A DNA stretch of 64,000 nucleotides from Phylloscopus collybita (taxonomy: Eukaryota; Chordata; Aves; Passeriformes; Phylloscopidae), in contig JAJNNQ010000093.1 of assembly GCA_027886175.1 (NCBI GenBank), positions 1 to 64,000 of the forward strand, in the 5' to 3' direction. The translations under genes and the position numbers were made by a program. Under the pieces are notes generated by a model. It saw only the letters and a list, made by a program, of their open reading frames with translations, searched no databases and was not told the origin of the DNA. This document shows, piece by piece, positions 39,288 through 52,174 of the stretch. Every line of letters begins with the position of its first letter. The stretch's first letter is position 1.

Positions 39288-42200
39288 TTGGGAAAGCAAA
39301 GTCTCCACCCCAGGTTCCTGATGGCAGTTTGTAGGAGGCCTTTGGAAACACAAGGGCAGAGAATCTTCCATCTGGTGTTAGATTGCACCTGGGAGATATA
39401 CTCATTTGTATGGAATTTTAGTGGAATATTAGTAGACAGAATCCCAGCTGCAGGTAGACAGAATTAGACATGAATAGTGGCTCATTTCCATGGGAAACCA
39501 AAGTCTCCACCCCAGGTTCCTCATGTCATTTTCTAGGAGGCCTCTGGCACTACAGGAGGAGACAAAGTTCCAATTGGTGGCATATTGCATCTAGGAGATA
39601 TCCTCATTTGTATGTAATTTTAATAGCCATAAGCCCAGTGGCAGGCAGGCAGTATTAGACGCGAACGGTGGCCCTTTTCCATGGGAAACCAAAGTCTCCG
39701 CCTCAGGTTCTTGATGTCAATTTGTAGGAAGCCTTTGGCTCTTCAGGGGCAGACAAACTTCCATCTGGTGGTAGATTGCACCTGGGAGACATCCTCATTT
39801 GTATAGAATTTTAGTGGAATTTTAGTCGGCGTAAGCCCAGTGAATCGCAGACAGCATTAGACACGAACTGTGGTCCATTTCCTTGGCAAACCAAAGTCTC
39901 CATCTCACGTGCCTGATGTCAGTTTGTAGGAGGCCTTTGGCACTACAAGGGCAGATAAACTTCCAACTGGTGGTAGATTCCGTGGGGGAGATATCCTCAT
40001 TTGTGAGGAATTTCAGCAGGCATAACCCCAGTGGCAGGCAGACAGCATTAGACACAAACGGTGGTCCTTTTCCATGGGAAACCGAAGTCTCTACCCCACG
40101 TTCCTGATAGTAGTTTGCAAGAGGCCTTTGGAAGTACAACGGCAGAAAAACTTCCATCTGGTGGTAGATTGCACCTGGGAGATATCCTCATTTTTATGGA
40201 ATTTCAGTGGTATTAAAGTAGGCAGAAATCCAGCGGCAGGCAGACTGCTTTACACATGAACGCTGGCCCATATCCATGGGAAACCAAAGTCTCCACTCCA
40301 GGCTCCTCATGTCAGTTTATAGAAGGCCTTTGGAAATACAAGGGCAGAAAAACTTATATCTGGCGGTAGACTGCACCCGGGAGATGTCTTCATTTGTATG
40401 GAATTTCAGTGGAATTTTCGTAGGTAGAAGCCCAATGGCCGACAGACATTATTAGACACGAACGGTGGCCCATTTCCATGAGAAACCAAAGTCTCCACCC
40501 CAGGTTCCTGATGTCAGTTTTTAGGAGGCCTTTGGCACTAGAAGGGCAAACAAACTTCTAACTGGTGGGAGATTCCATCTGGGAAATATCCTCATTTGTG
40601 AGGAATTTCAGTAGGCATAACTCCAGTGGCAGGCAGACAGCATTAGACACGAACAGTGGCCCTTTTCCATGGGAAACCAAAATCTCCACCCCATGTTGCT
40701 GATGTCACTTTGTAGGAGGCGTTTTCCAATATAAGGGCAGAGAAACTTCCATCTGGTTGTAGATTGCACCTGGGAGATATCCTCATTTCTATGGAGTTTT
40801 AGTGGAATTTTAGTAGGAAGAAGCACAGTGGCAGGCAGACAGCATTAGACACGAACAATGGCCCATTTTTATGGGAAACCAAAGTCTCCACCCCACGTTC
40901 CTGATGTCCGTTTCTAGGAGGCCTTTGACACTACAAAGGTAGACAAACTTCCGTCTGGTGGTTGATTGCATCGGGGAGATATCCTCATTTGTATGGAACT
41001 TCAGCAGGTAGAAGCCCAGTGGCAGGCAGACAGCATTAGACATGAACAGTGGCCCTTTTCCCATGGGCAGCCAAAGTCTCCAAGCCACGTTCCTGATGTC
41101 AGGTTTTAGGAGGCCTTTGGCAGTACAAGGGCAAACAAACTTCCGTCTGGTGGCTGATTGCATCGGGGAGATATCCTCATTTGTATGGAATTTCAGCAGG
41201 TAAAAGCCCAGTGGCAGGCAGACAGCATTAGACACGAACGGTGGCCCTTTTCCATGGGAAAACAAAGTCTCCAACCCAGGCTCCTGATGTCAGTTTGTAG
41301 GAGGCCTTTGGCATAAAAAGGGCAGACAAACTTCCATCTGGTGGGAAATTGCATTTGGGAGATATCCTCATTTGTAGGGAATTTTGGTAGGCTTCTGCCC
41401 ACTGGCAGGCAGACAGCATTAGACACGAACAGTGGCCCCTTTCCATGGAAAAACAAATTATCCATCCTATGTTCCTGATGTCAGTTTTTAGGAGGCTTTT
41501 GGCACTGCAAGGGCTGACAAACTTCCACCTGGTGGTAGATTGCACCTGGGAGATATCCTCATTTTTATGGAATTTTAGTGGTATTTTAGTACTCAGAAGC
41601 CCAATGGCAGACAGACAGCATTAAACATGAATGGTGGGCCTTTTCTATAGGAAACCAAAGTCTCCAGGTGAGGTTCCGAATGTCAGTTTGAAGGAGGCCT
41701 TTGGCACTGCAAGAGCAGACAAATTTCCATCTGGTGGCATATTGCGTCTGGGAGATATCCTCATTTGTATGTAATTTCAGTAGTCATAAGTCAGTGGCAA
41801 GGAGACAGCATTAAACACCAAGGGTGGCCCTTTTCCATGGGAAACCAAAGCGTCCTCTCCAGGTTCCTGATGTCAGTTTGTAGGAGGCCGTTGGATTACA
41901 AGGGCAGACAAACTTTCAACTGGTGGTAGACTCCATCTGGGAGATATCCTCATTTTTATGGAATTTTACTAGGCATACGCCCAGTGGCAGGCACATAGCA
42001 TTAGACAAAAAGGGTGGCCCATTTCCATGGGAAAACAAAGTCTCCACCGCACGTTCCTGATGTCAATTTTTAGGAGGCCTTTGGCACTTCAAGGGCAGAC
42101 AAACTTCCACCTGGTGGTAGATTGCACCTGGGACTTATCAGCCTTTGTATGGAACTGCAGCAGTCATAACCACAGTGCCAGGCAGACAGCATTAGACATG

Positions 42201-43203
42201 AACGGTGGCCCTTTTCCATGGGAAACCAAAGTCTACGCCCCAGGTTCCTGATGTTAATTTGTAGGAAGCCTTTAACACTACAAGGGCAGACAAACTTCCA
42301 TCTGGTGGTAGATTGCACCTGGGAGGTATCCTCATTTGTATGGAATTTTAGTGGAATTTTAGTAGGCATAAGCCCAGTATCTGGCAGACAGCATTACACA
42401 CGAACAGTGGCCTTTTTCCATGGGAAACCAAAATCTCCACCCCATGTTGCTGATGTCACTTTGTAGGAGACGTTTTCCAATATAAGGGCAGAGAAACTTC
42501 CATCTGGTTGTAGATTGCACCTGGGAGATATCCTCATTTTTATGGAGTTTTAGTGGAATTTTAGTAGGAAGAAACCCCGTGGCAGGCAGACAGCATTAGA
42601 CACGAACAATGGCCCATTCTATGGGAAACCAAAGCCTCCACTCCGGGTTCCGGGTGTCATTTTGTAGGAGGCCTTTGGCACTACAAGGGCAGACAAAGTT
42701 CCGTCTTGTGTTTGATTGAATCGAGGAGATACCCTCATTTGTATGGAATTTCAGCAGGCAGAAGCCCAGTGGCAGGCAGACAGCATTAGACACGAACAAT
42801 GGACCTTTTCCATGGGAAACCAAAGTCTCCACCTCATGTTCCTGATGTCAGTTTGTAGGAGGCCTTTGGAAATACAAGGGCAGGCAAACTTCCATCTGGT
42901 GGTAGATTGCACCTGGGAGATAACCTCATTTCTATAGAATTTTAGTGGAATTTTAGTAGGCATAAGGCCAGTGGCTACCAGACAGCATTAGACACGAACG
43001 GTGGGCATTTCTTTGGGAAACAAAAGTCTCCACCCCCCGTTCGGGATGTCAGTTTTTAGGTGGCCTTTGGCACTACGGGGGCAGAAAAACTTCCACCCAG
43101 TGGTAGATTACACCTGGGAGATATCCTCATTTGTATGGAACTTCAGCAGTCATCACCACAGTGCCAGGCAGACAGCATTAGACAGGAACGGTGGTCCTTT
43201 TCC
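39288..43203 (+). repeat. HOR2 unit 2
   Basis: This is a full 20-monomer copy. It has G at 41894 (CCGTTGGATTAC), shared with the orphan segment at 33096, whereas units 1, 3 and 4 have C there (37978, 45810, 49726). It keeps AGGTTCTTGATG near 39705. Confidence 0.95.
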
Positions 43204-46200
43204 TTGGGAAAGCAAAGTCTCCACCCCAGGTTCCTGATGGCAGTTTGTAGGAGGCCTTTGGAAACACAAGGGCAGAGAATCTTCCATCTGGTGTTAGATT
43301 GCACCTGGGAGATATACTCATTTGTATGGAATTTTAGTGGAATATTAGTAGACAGAATCCCAGCTGCAGGTAGACAGAATTAGACATGAATAGTGGCTCA
43401 TTTCCATGGGAAACCAAAGTCTCCACCCCAGGTTCCTCATGTCATTTTCTAGGAGGCCTCTGGCACTACAGGAGGAGACAAAGTTCCAATTGGTGGCATA
43501 TTGCATCTAGGAGATATCCTCATTTGTATGTAATTTTAATAGCCATAAGCCCAGTGGCAGGCAGGCAGTATTAGACGCGAACGGTGGCCCTTTTCCATGG
43601 GAAACCAAAGTCTCCGCCTCAGGTCATTGATGTCAATTTGTAGGAAGCCTTTGGCTCTTCAGGGGCAGACAAACTTCCATCTGGTGGTAGATTGCACCTG
43701 GGAGACATCCTCATTTGTATAGAATTTTAGTGGAATTTTAGTCGGCGTAAGCCCAGTGAATCGCAGACAGCATTAGACACGAACTGTGGTCCATTTCCTT
43801 GGCAAACCAAAGTCTCCATCTCACGTGCCTGATGTCAGTTTGTAGGAGGCCTTTGGCACTACAAGGGCAGATAAACTTCCAACTGGTGGTAGATTCCGTG
43901 GGGGAGATATCCTCATTTGTGAGGAATTTCAGCAGGCATAACCCCAGTGGCAGGCAGACAGCATTAGACACAAACGGTGGTCCTTTTCCATGGGAAACCG
44001 AAGTCTCTACCCCACGTTCCTGATAGTAGTTTGCAAGAGGCCTTTGGAAGTACAACGGCAGAAAAACTTCCATCTGGTGGTAGATTGCACCTGGGAGATA
44101 TCCTCATTTTTATGGAATTTCAGTGGTATTAAAGTAGGCAGAAATCCAGCGGCAGGCAGACTGCTTTACACATGAACGCTGGCCCATATCCATGGGAAAC
44201 CAAAGTCTCCACTCCAGGCTCCTCATGTCAGTTTATAGAAGGCCTTTGGAAATACAAGGGCAGAAAAACTTATATCTGGCGGTAGACTGCACCCGGGAGA
44301 TGTCTTCATTTGTATGGAATTTCAGTGGAATTTTCGTAGGTAGAAGCCCAATGGCCGACAGACATTATTAGACACGAACGGTGGCCCATTTCCATGAGAA
44401 ACCAAAGTCTCCACCCCAGGTTCCTGATGTCAGTTTTTAGGAGGCCTTTGGCACTAGAAGGGCAAACAAACTTCTAACTGGTGGGAGATTCCATCTGGGA
44501 AATATCCTCATTTGTGAGGAATTTCAGTAGGCATAACTCCAGTGGCAGGCAGACAGCATTAGACACGAACAGTGGCCCTTTTCCATGGGAAACCAAAATC
44601 TCCACCCCATGTTGCTGATGTCACTTTGTAGGAGGCGTTTTCCAATATAAGGGCAGAGAAACTTCCATCTGGTTGTAGATTGCACCTGGGAGATATCCTC
44701 ATTTCTATGGAGTTTTAGTGGAATTTTAGTAGGAAGAAGCACAGTGGCAGGCAGACAGCATTAGACACGAACAATGGCCCATTTCTATGGGAAACCAAAG
44801 TCTCCACCCCACGTTCCTGATGTCCGTTTCTAGGAGGCCTTTGACACTACAAAGGTAGACAAACTTCCGTCTGGTGGTTGATTGCATCGGGGAGATATCC
44901 TCATTTGTATGGAACTTCAGCAGGTAGAAGCCCAGTGGCAGGCAGACAGCATTAGACATGAACAGTGGCCCTTTTCCCATGGGCAGCCAAAGTCTCCAAG
45001 CCACGTTCCTGATGTCAGGTTTTAGGAGGCCTTTGGCAGTACAAGGGCAAACAAACTTCCGTCTGGTGGCTGATTGCATCGGGGAGATATCCTCATTTGT
45101 ATGGAATTTCAGCAGGTAAAAGCCCAGTGGCAGGCAGACAGCATTAGACACGAACGGTGGCCCTTTTCCATGGGAAAACAAAGTCTCCAACCCAGGCTCC
45201 TGATGTCAGTTTGTAGGAGGCCTTTGGCATAAAAAGGGCAGACAAACTTCCATCTGGTGGGAAATTGCATTTGGGAGATATCCTCATTTGTAGGGAATTT
45301 TGGTAGGCTTCTGCCCACTGGCAGGCAGACAGCATTAGACACGAACAGTGGCCCCTTTCCATGGAAAAACAAATTATCCATCCTATGTTCCTGATGTCAG
45401 TTTTTAGGAGGCTTTTGGCACTGCAAGGGCTGACAAACTTCCACCTGGTGGTAGATTGCACCTGGGAGATATCCTCATTTTTATGGAATTTTAGTGGTAT
45501 TTTAGTACTCAGAAGCCCAATGGCAGACAGACAGCATTAAACATGAATGGTGGGCCTTTTCTATAGGAAACCAAAGTCTCCAGGTGAGGTTCCGAATGTC
45601 AGTTTGAAGGAGGCCTTTGGCACTGCAAGAGCAGACAAATTTCCATCTGGTGGCATATTGCGTCTGGGAGATATCCTCATTTGTATGTAATTTCAGTAGT
45701 CATAAGTCAGTGGCAAGGAGACAGCATTAAACACCAAGGGTGGCCCTTTTCCATGGGAAACCAAAGCGTCCTCTCCAGGTTCCTGATGTCAGTTTGTAGG
45801 AGGCCGTTGCATTACAAGGGCAGACAAACTTTCAACTGGTGGTAGACTCCATCTGGGAGATATCCTCATTTTTATGGAATTTTACTAGGCATACGCCCAG
45901 TGGCAGGCACATAGCATTAGACAAAAAGGGTGGCCCATTTCCATGGGAAAACAAAGTCTCCACCGCACGTTCCTGATGTCAATTTTTAGGAGGCCTTTGG
46001 CACTTCAAGGGCAGACAAACTTCCACCTGGTGGTAGATTGCACCTGGGACTTATCAGCCTTTGTATGGAACTGCAGCAGTCATAACCACAGTGCCAGGCA
46101 GACAGCATTAGACATGAACGGTGGCCCTTTTCCATGGGAAACCAAAGTCTACGCCCCAGGTTCCTGATGTTAATTTGTAGGAAGCCTTTAACACTACAAG

Positions 46201-47119
46201 GGCAGACAAACTTCCATCTGGTGGTAGATTGCACCTGGGAGGTATCCTCATTTGTATGGAATTTTAGTGGAATTTTAGTAGGCATAAGCCCAGTATCTGG
46301 CAGACAGCATTACACACGAACAGTGGCCTTTTTCCATGGGAAACCAAAATCTCCACCCCATGTTGCTGATGTCACTTTGTAGGAGACGTTTTCCAATATA
46401 AGGGCAGAGAAACTTCCATCTGGTTGTAGATTGCACCTGGGAGATATCCTCATTTTTATGGAGTTTTAGTGGAATTTTAGTAGGAAGAAACCCCGTGGCA
46501 GGCAGACAGCATTAGACACGAACAATGGCCCATTCTATGGGAAACCAAAGCCTCCACTCCGGGTTCCGGGTGTCATTTTGTAGGAGGCCTTTGGCACTAC
46601 AAGGGCAGACAAAGTTCCGTCTTGTGTTTGATTGAATCGAGGAGATACCCTCATTTGTATGGAATTTCAGCAGGCAGAAGCCCAGTGGCAGGCAGACAGC
46701 ATTAGACACGAACAATGGACCTTTTCCATGGGAAACCAAAGTCTCCACCTCATGTTCCTGATGTCAGTTTGTAGGAGGCCTTTGGAAATACAAGGGCAGG
46801 CAAACTTCCATCTGGTGGTAGATTGCACCTGGGAGATAACCTCATTTCTATAGAATTTTAGTGGAATTTTAGTAGGCATAAGGCCAGTGGCTACCAGACA
46901 GCATTAGACACGAACGGTGGGCATTTCTTTGGGAAACAAAAGTCTCCACCCCCCGTTCGGGATGTCAGTTTTTAGGTGGCCTTTGGCACTACGGGGGCAG
47001 AAAAACTTCCACCCAGTGGTAGATTACACCTGGGAGATATCCTCATTTGTATGGAACTTCAGCAGTCATCACCACAGTGCCAGGCAGACAGCATTAGACA
47101 GGAACGGTGGTCCTTTTCC
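43204..47119 (+). repeat. HOR2 unit 3
   Basis: This is a full 20-monomer copy. It carries AGGTCATTGATG near 43622, a variant shared only with unit 4. Near 44785 it has ATTTCTATGGG where the other copies have ATTTTTATGGG. Confidence 0.95.
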
Positions 47120-49826
47120 TTGGGAAAGCAAAGTCTCCACCCCAGGTTCCTGATGGCAGTTTGTAGGAGGCCTTTGGAAACACAAGGGCAGAGAATCTTC
47201 CATCTGGTGTTAGATTGCACCTGGGAGATATACTCATTTGTATGGAATTTTAGTGGAATATTAGTAGACAGAATCCCAGCTGCAGGTAGACAGAATTAGA
47301 CATGAATAGTGGCTCATTTCCATGGGAAACCAAAGTCTCCACCCCAGGTTCCTCATGTCATTTTCTAGGAGGCCTCTGGCACTACAGGAGGAGACAAAGT
47401 TCCAATTGGTGGCATATTGCATCTAGGAGATATCCTCATTTGTATGTAATTTTAATAGCCATAAGCCCAGTGGCAGGCAGGCAGTATTAGACGCGAACGG
47501 TGGCCCTTTTCCATGGGAAACCAAAGTCTCCGCCTCAGGTCATTGATGTCAATTTGTAGGAAGCCTTTGGCTCTTCAGGGGCAGACAAACTTCCATCTGG
47601 TGGTAGATTGCACCTGGGAGACATCCTCATTTGTATAGAATTTTAGTGGAATTTTAGTCGGCGTAAGCCCAGTGAATCGCAGACAGCATTAGACACGAAC
47701 TGTGGTCCATTTCCTTGGCAAACCAAAGTCTCCATCTCACGTGCCTGATGTCAGTTTGTAGGAGGCCTTTGGCACTACAAGGGCAGATAAACTTCCAACT
47801 GGTGGTAGATTCCGTGGGGGAGATATCCTCATTTGTGAGGAATTTCAGCAGGCATAACCCCAGTGGCAGGCAGACAGCATTAGACACAAACGGTGGTCCT
47901 TTTCCATGGGAAACCGAAGTCTCTACCCCACGTTCCTGATAGTAGTTTGCAAGAGGCCTTTGGAAGTACAACGGCAGAAAAACTTCCATCTGGTGGTAGA
48001 TTGCACCTGGGAGATATCCTCATTTTTATGGAATTTCAGTGGTATTAAAGTAGGCAGAAATCCAGCGGCAGGCAGACTGCTTTACACATGAACGCTGGCC
48101 CATATCCATGGGAAACCAAAGTCTCCACTCCAGGCTCCTCATGTCAGTTTATAGAAGGCCTTTGGAAATACAAGGGCAGAAAAACTTATATCTGGCGGTA
48201 GACTGCACCCGGGAGATGTCTTCATTTGTATGGAATTTCAGTGGAATTTTCGTAGGTAGAAGCCCAATGGCCGACAGACATTATTAGACACGAACGGTGG
48301 CCCATTTCCATGAGAAACCAAAGTCTCCACCCCAGGTTCCTGATGTCAGTTTTTAGGAGGCCTTTGGCACTAGAAGGGCAAACAAACTTCTAACTGGTGG
48401 GAGATTCCATCTGGGAAATATCCTCATTTGTGAGGAATTTCAGTAGGCATAACTCCAGTGGCAGGCAGACAGCATTAGACACGAACAGTGGCCCTTTTCC
48501 ATGGGAAACCAAAATCTCCACCCCATGTTGCTGATGTCACTTTGTAGGAGGCGTTTTCCAATATAAGGGCAGAGAAACTTCCATCTGGTTGTAGATTGCA
48601 CCTGGGAGATATCCTCATTTCTATGGAGTTTTAGTGGAATTTTAGTAGGAAGAAGCACAGTGGCAGGCAGACAGCATTAGACACGAACAATGGCCCATTT
48701 TTATGGGAAACCAAAGTCTCCACCCCACGTTCCTGATGTCCGTTTCTAGGAGGCCTTTGACACTACAAAGGTAGACAAACTTCCGTCTGGTGGTTGATTG
48801 CATCGGGGAGATATCCTCATTTGTATGGAACTTCAGCAGGTAGAAGCCCAGTGGCAGGCAGACAGCATTAGACATGAACAGTGGCCCTTTTCCCATGGGC
48901 AGCCAAAGTCTCCAAGCCACGTTCCTGATGTCAGGTTTTAGGAGGCCTTTGGCAGTACAAGGGCAAACAAACTTCCGTCTGGTGGCTGATTGCATCAGGG
49001 AGATATCCTCATTTGTATGGAATTTCAGCAGGTAAAAGCCCAGTGGCAGGCAGACAGCATTAGACACGAACGGTGGCCCTTTTCCATGGGAAAACAAAGT
49101 CTCCAACCCAGGCTCCTGATGTCAGTTTGTAGGAGGCCTTTGGCATAAAAAGGGCAGACAAACTTCCATCTGGTGGGAAATTGCATTTGGGAGATATCCT
49201 CATTTGTAGGGAATTTTGGTAGGCTTCTGCCCACTGGCAGGCAGACAGCATTAGACACGAACAGTGGCCCCTTTCCATGGAAAAACAAATTATCCATCCT
49301 ATGTTCCTGATGTCAGTTTTTAGGAGGCTTTTGGCACTGCAAGGGCTGACAAACTTCCACCTGGTGGTAGATTGCACCTGGGAGATATCCTCATTTTTAT
49401 GGAATTTTAGTGGTATTTTAGTACTCAGAAGCCCAATGGCAGACAGACAGCATTAAACATGAATGGTGGGCCTTTTCTATAGGAAACCAAAGTCTCCAGG
49501 TGAGGTTCCGAATGTCAGTTTGAAGGAGGCCTTTGGCACTGCAAGAGCAGACAAATTTCCATCTGGTGGCATATTGCGTCTGGGAGATATCCTCATTTGT
49601 ATGTAATTTCAGTAGTCATAAGTCAGTGGCAAGGAGACAGCATTAAACACCAAGGGTGGCCCTTTTCCATGGGAAACCAAAGCGTCCTCTCCAGGTTCCT
49701 GATGTCAGTTTGTAGGAGGCCGTTGCATTACAAGGGCAGACAAACTTTCAACTGGTGGTAGACTCCATCTGGGAGATATCCTCATTTTTATGGAATTTTA
49801 CTAGGCATACGCCCAGTGGCAGGCAC
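47120..49826 (+). repeat. HOR2 unit 4, truncated at its right end
   Basis: This copy follows unit 3 closely, including AGGTCATTGATG near 47538. It ends inside the monomer that starts at 49668, at the shared text CCCAGTGGCAGGCACA. HOR2 continues with TAGCATTAGACAAAAAG, while here CAGCATTAGGCATGAAC begins the next zone. About 13.8 of 20 monomers are present. Confidence 0.93.
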
Positions 49827-52174
49827 ACAGCATTAGGCATGAACAGTGGCCCTTTTCCATGGGAAACCAAATTATCCATCCTATGTTTCAGATGTCAGTT
49901 TATAGGAGCCCTTTGGCACTACAAGGGCAGAGAAACTTTAAACTGGGGGAGGATTGCACCTGCGAAATATTCCCATTTGTATTAAATTTTAGAGGAATTT
50001 TAGTACGCAGAATCCCAGCTGCAGGCACACAGAATTAGACATGAATAGTGGCCATTTTCCAGGGGAAAACAAAGTCTCCAGGCCAGGTTCCTGATGCCAG
50101 TTTTTAGGAGGCCTTTTGCACTACAAGAACAGAAAAACTTCCAACTGGTGGCATATTGCGTCTTGGAGATATCCTCATTTGTATGGAATTTTAGTGGAAT
50201 TAAAGTAGGCAGAAGCCCAGTGGCAAGTAGACAGCATTAAACACCAACGGTGGCCCATTTCCATGGGAAAGCAAAGTCTCCACACCACGTGCCTTATGTC
50301 CGTTTATAGGAGGACTTTTGCAATACAAGAGCAGACAAATTTCCAACTGCTGGCTTATTGCATCGGGGAGATATCCTCAATTGCATGTAATTTCAGTAGC
50401 CATAAGCCCAGTGGCAGGCAGACAGCATTAGACACGAACGCTGGCCCTTTTCCATGGGAAACCAAAGTCTCCACTCCAGGCTCCTGATGTCAATTTGTAG
50501 GATGCCTTTGGCACTACAGGGGCAGAGGAACTTCCGTCAGGTGGTTGATTACATCAGAGAGATTTCCAAATTTTTTGGGAATTCCAGCACGCAGAAGCCC
50601 AGTAGCAGGCAGACAGCATTAGACACGAACGGTGGCTCTTTTCCATGGGAAAACATAGACTCCACCCCTGGTTCCTGATGTCAGTTTTTTAGGAAGGCTT
50701 TGGTACTACAAGGGCAGAGAATCTTCCATCTGGTTGTAGATTGCACCTGGGAGATATCCTTATTTCTAAGGAATTTTAGTGGAATTTTAGTAGGAAAAAG
50801 CCAAGTGGCAGGCAGAGAGCATTAGACACGAACGGCCGCCCATTTCTATGGGAAAGCAAAGTCTCCACCCCATGTTCTGGATTTCCGTTTCTCGGAGGAC
50901 TTTGGAACTACACGGCCAGACAAACTTCCTCCGGGTGGTAGATTGCACCGAGGAGATATCCTCATCTGTATGGAACTTCAGCAGTCATAACCACAGTTCC
51001 GGGCAAAGAGCATTAGACAGGAACGGTGGTCCTTTTCCATGGGAAACCAAAGTCTCCACCATAGGTTCCTGATGGCAGTTTGTAGGAGGCCTTTGGCACT
51101 ACAAGGGCAGAGAATCTTCCATCTATTGTTAGGTTGTAGCTGGGAGATATACTCATTTGTATGGAATTTTAGTGGAATTTTAGTAGGCAGAATCCCAGCA
51201 GCAGGTAGATAGAATTAGACATGAATAGTGGCTCATTTCCATGGGAAACCAAAGTCTCCAGTCCAGGTTCCTGATGTCAGTTTATAGGAGGCCCTTTGCA
51301 ATTTGAGGGCCGACAAAGTTCCGTCTGGTGGTAGATTGCATCGGGGAGATATCCTCATTTGTATGGAATTTCAGAAGGCAGAAGCCCAGTGGCAGGCAGA
51401 CAGCATTAGACACGAAGGGTGGCCCATTTCCTTGGGAAACCAAAGTCTCCACCCCACGTTCCTGATGTCAGTTTTTAGGAGGACTTTGGCACTAGAAGGG
51501 CCGGCAAAATTTTAACTGGTGGCAGATTCCATCTGGGAGATATCCTCATTTGTGAGGAATTTCAGCAGGTATAACCCCAGTGGCAGGCAGACAGCAGTAG
51601 ACACGGACGGTGGCCCTTTTCCATGGGAAACCAAAATCTCCACCCCACGTTGCTGATGTCACTTTGTAGGAGGCGTTATCCAATATAAGGGCAGAGAAAC
51701 TTCCATCTGGTTGTAGATTGCACCTGGGAGATACCTTCATTTCTATGGAAATTTAGTGGAATTTTAGTAGGAAGAAGGCCAGTGGCAGGCAGACAGCATT
51801 AGACATGAGCGGTGGCCCATTTCTATGGGAAACCAAAGTCTCCACCCCGACGTCCTGATGTCAGTTTAAAGGAGGCCTTTGGGACTACAAGGGCAGAGAA
51901 GCTTCCACCTGGTGGTAGATTGCACCTGGGAGATATCCTCATTTGTATGGAACTTCAGCTGTCATAACCACAATGCCAGGCAGACAGCATTAGATACGAA
52001 CGGTGGTCCTTTTCCATGGGAAACCAAAGTCTCCAAAGCACGTTCCCGATGTCAGATTTTAGGAGGCCTTTGCCACTACAAGGGCAGGCAAACTTTCATC
52101 TGGTGGTAAATGGCATCTGCGAGATATCCTCATTTGCATGGAATTTTAGCAGGCATACGCCCAGTGGCAGGCAC
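49827..52174 (+). repeat. Degenerate 12-monomer repeat, copy 1
   Basis: Monomers start at 49859, 50061, 50263, 50454, 50645, 50848, 51039, 51241, 51432, 51623, 51825 and 52016, and the next copy starts at 52207 (period 2,348 bp). Marker text shared with copy 2 includes CAGCATTAGGCATGAACAG, TTATAGGAGCCCTTTGG, GGAATTAAAGT, and GAGAGATTTCCAAATT in place of the usual GGGAGATATCCTCATT. Divergence between copies is clearly higher than in HOR1 or HOR2, so this looks like an old higher-order unit. Confidence 0.85.

Larger units (their letters stand above)
35295..49826 (+). repeat. HOR2 array: 3,916-bp, 20-monomer higher-order repeat
   Basis: Equivalent monomers recur at 35372, 39288, 43204 and 47120, and the next equivalent set at 38111, 42027 and 45943; all spacings are exactly 3,916 bp. 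About 3.7 copies are present. In the second copy monomers start at 39288, 39490, 39681, 39883, 40074, 40276, 40478, 40669, 40871, 41063, 41254, 41445, 41647, 41837, 42027, 42218, 42420, 42621, 42812 and 43013. The length classes are L S L S L L S L S S S L S S S L L S L S. The order of monomers differs from HOR1, so this is a separate amplification from the same family. Confidence 0.96.
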
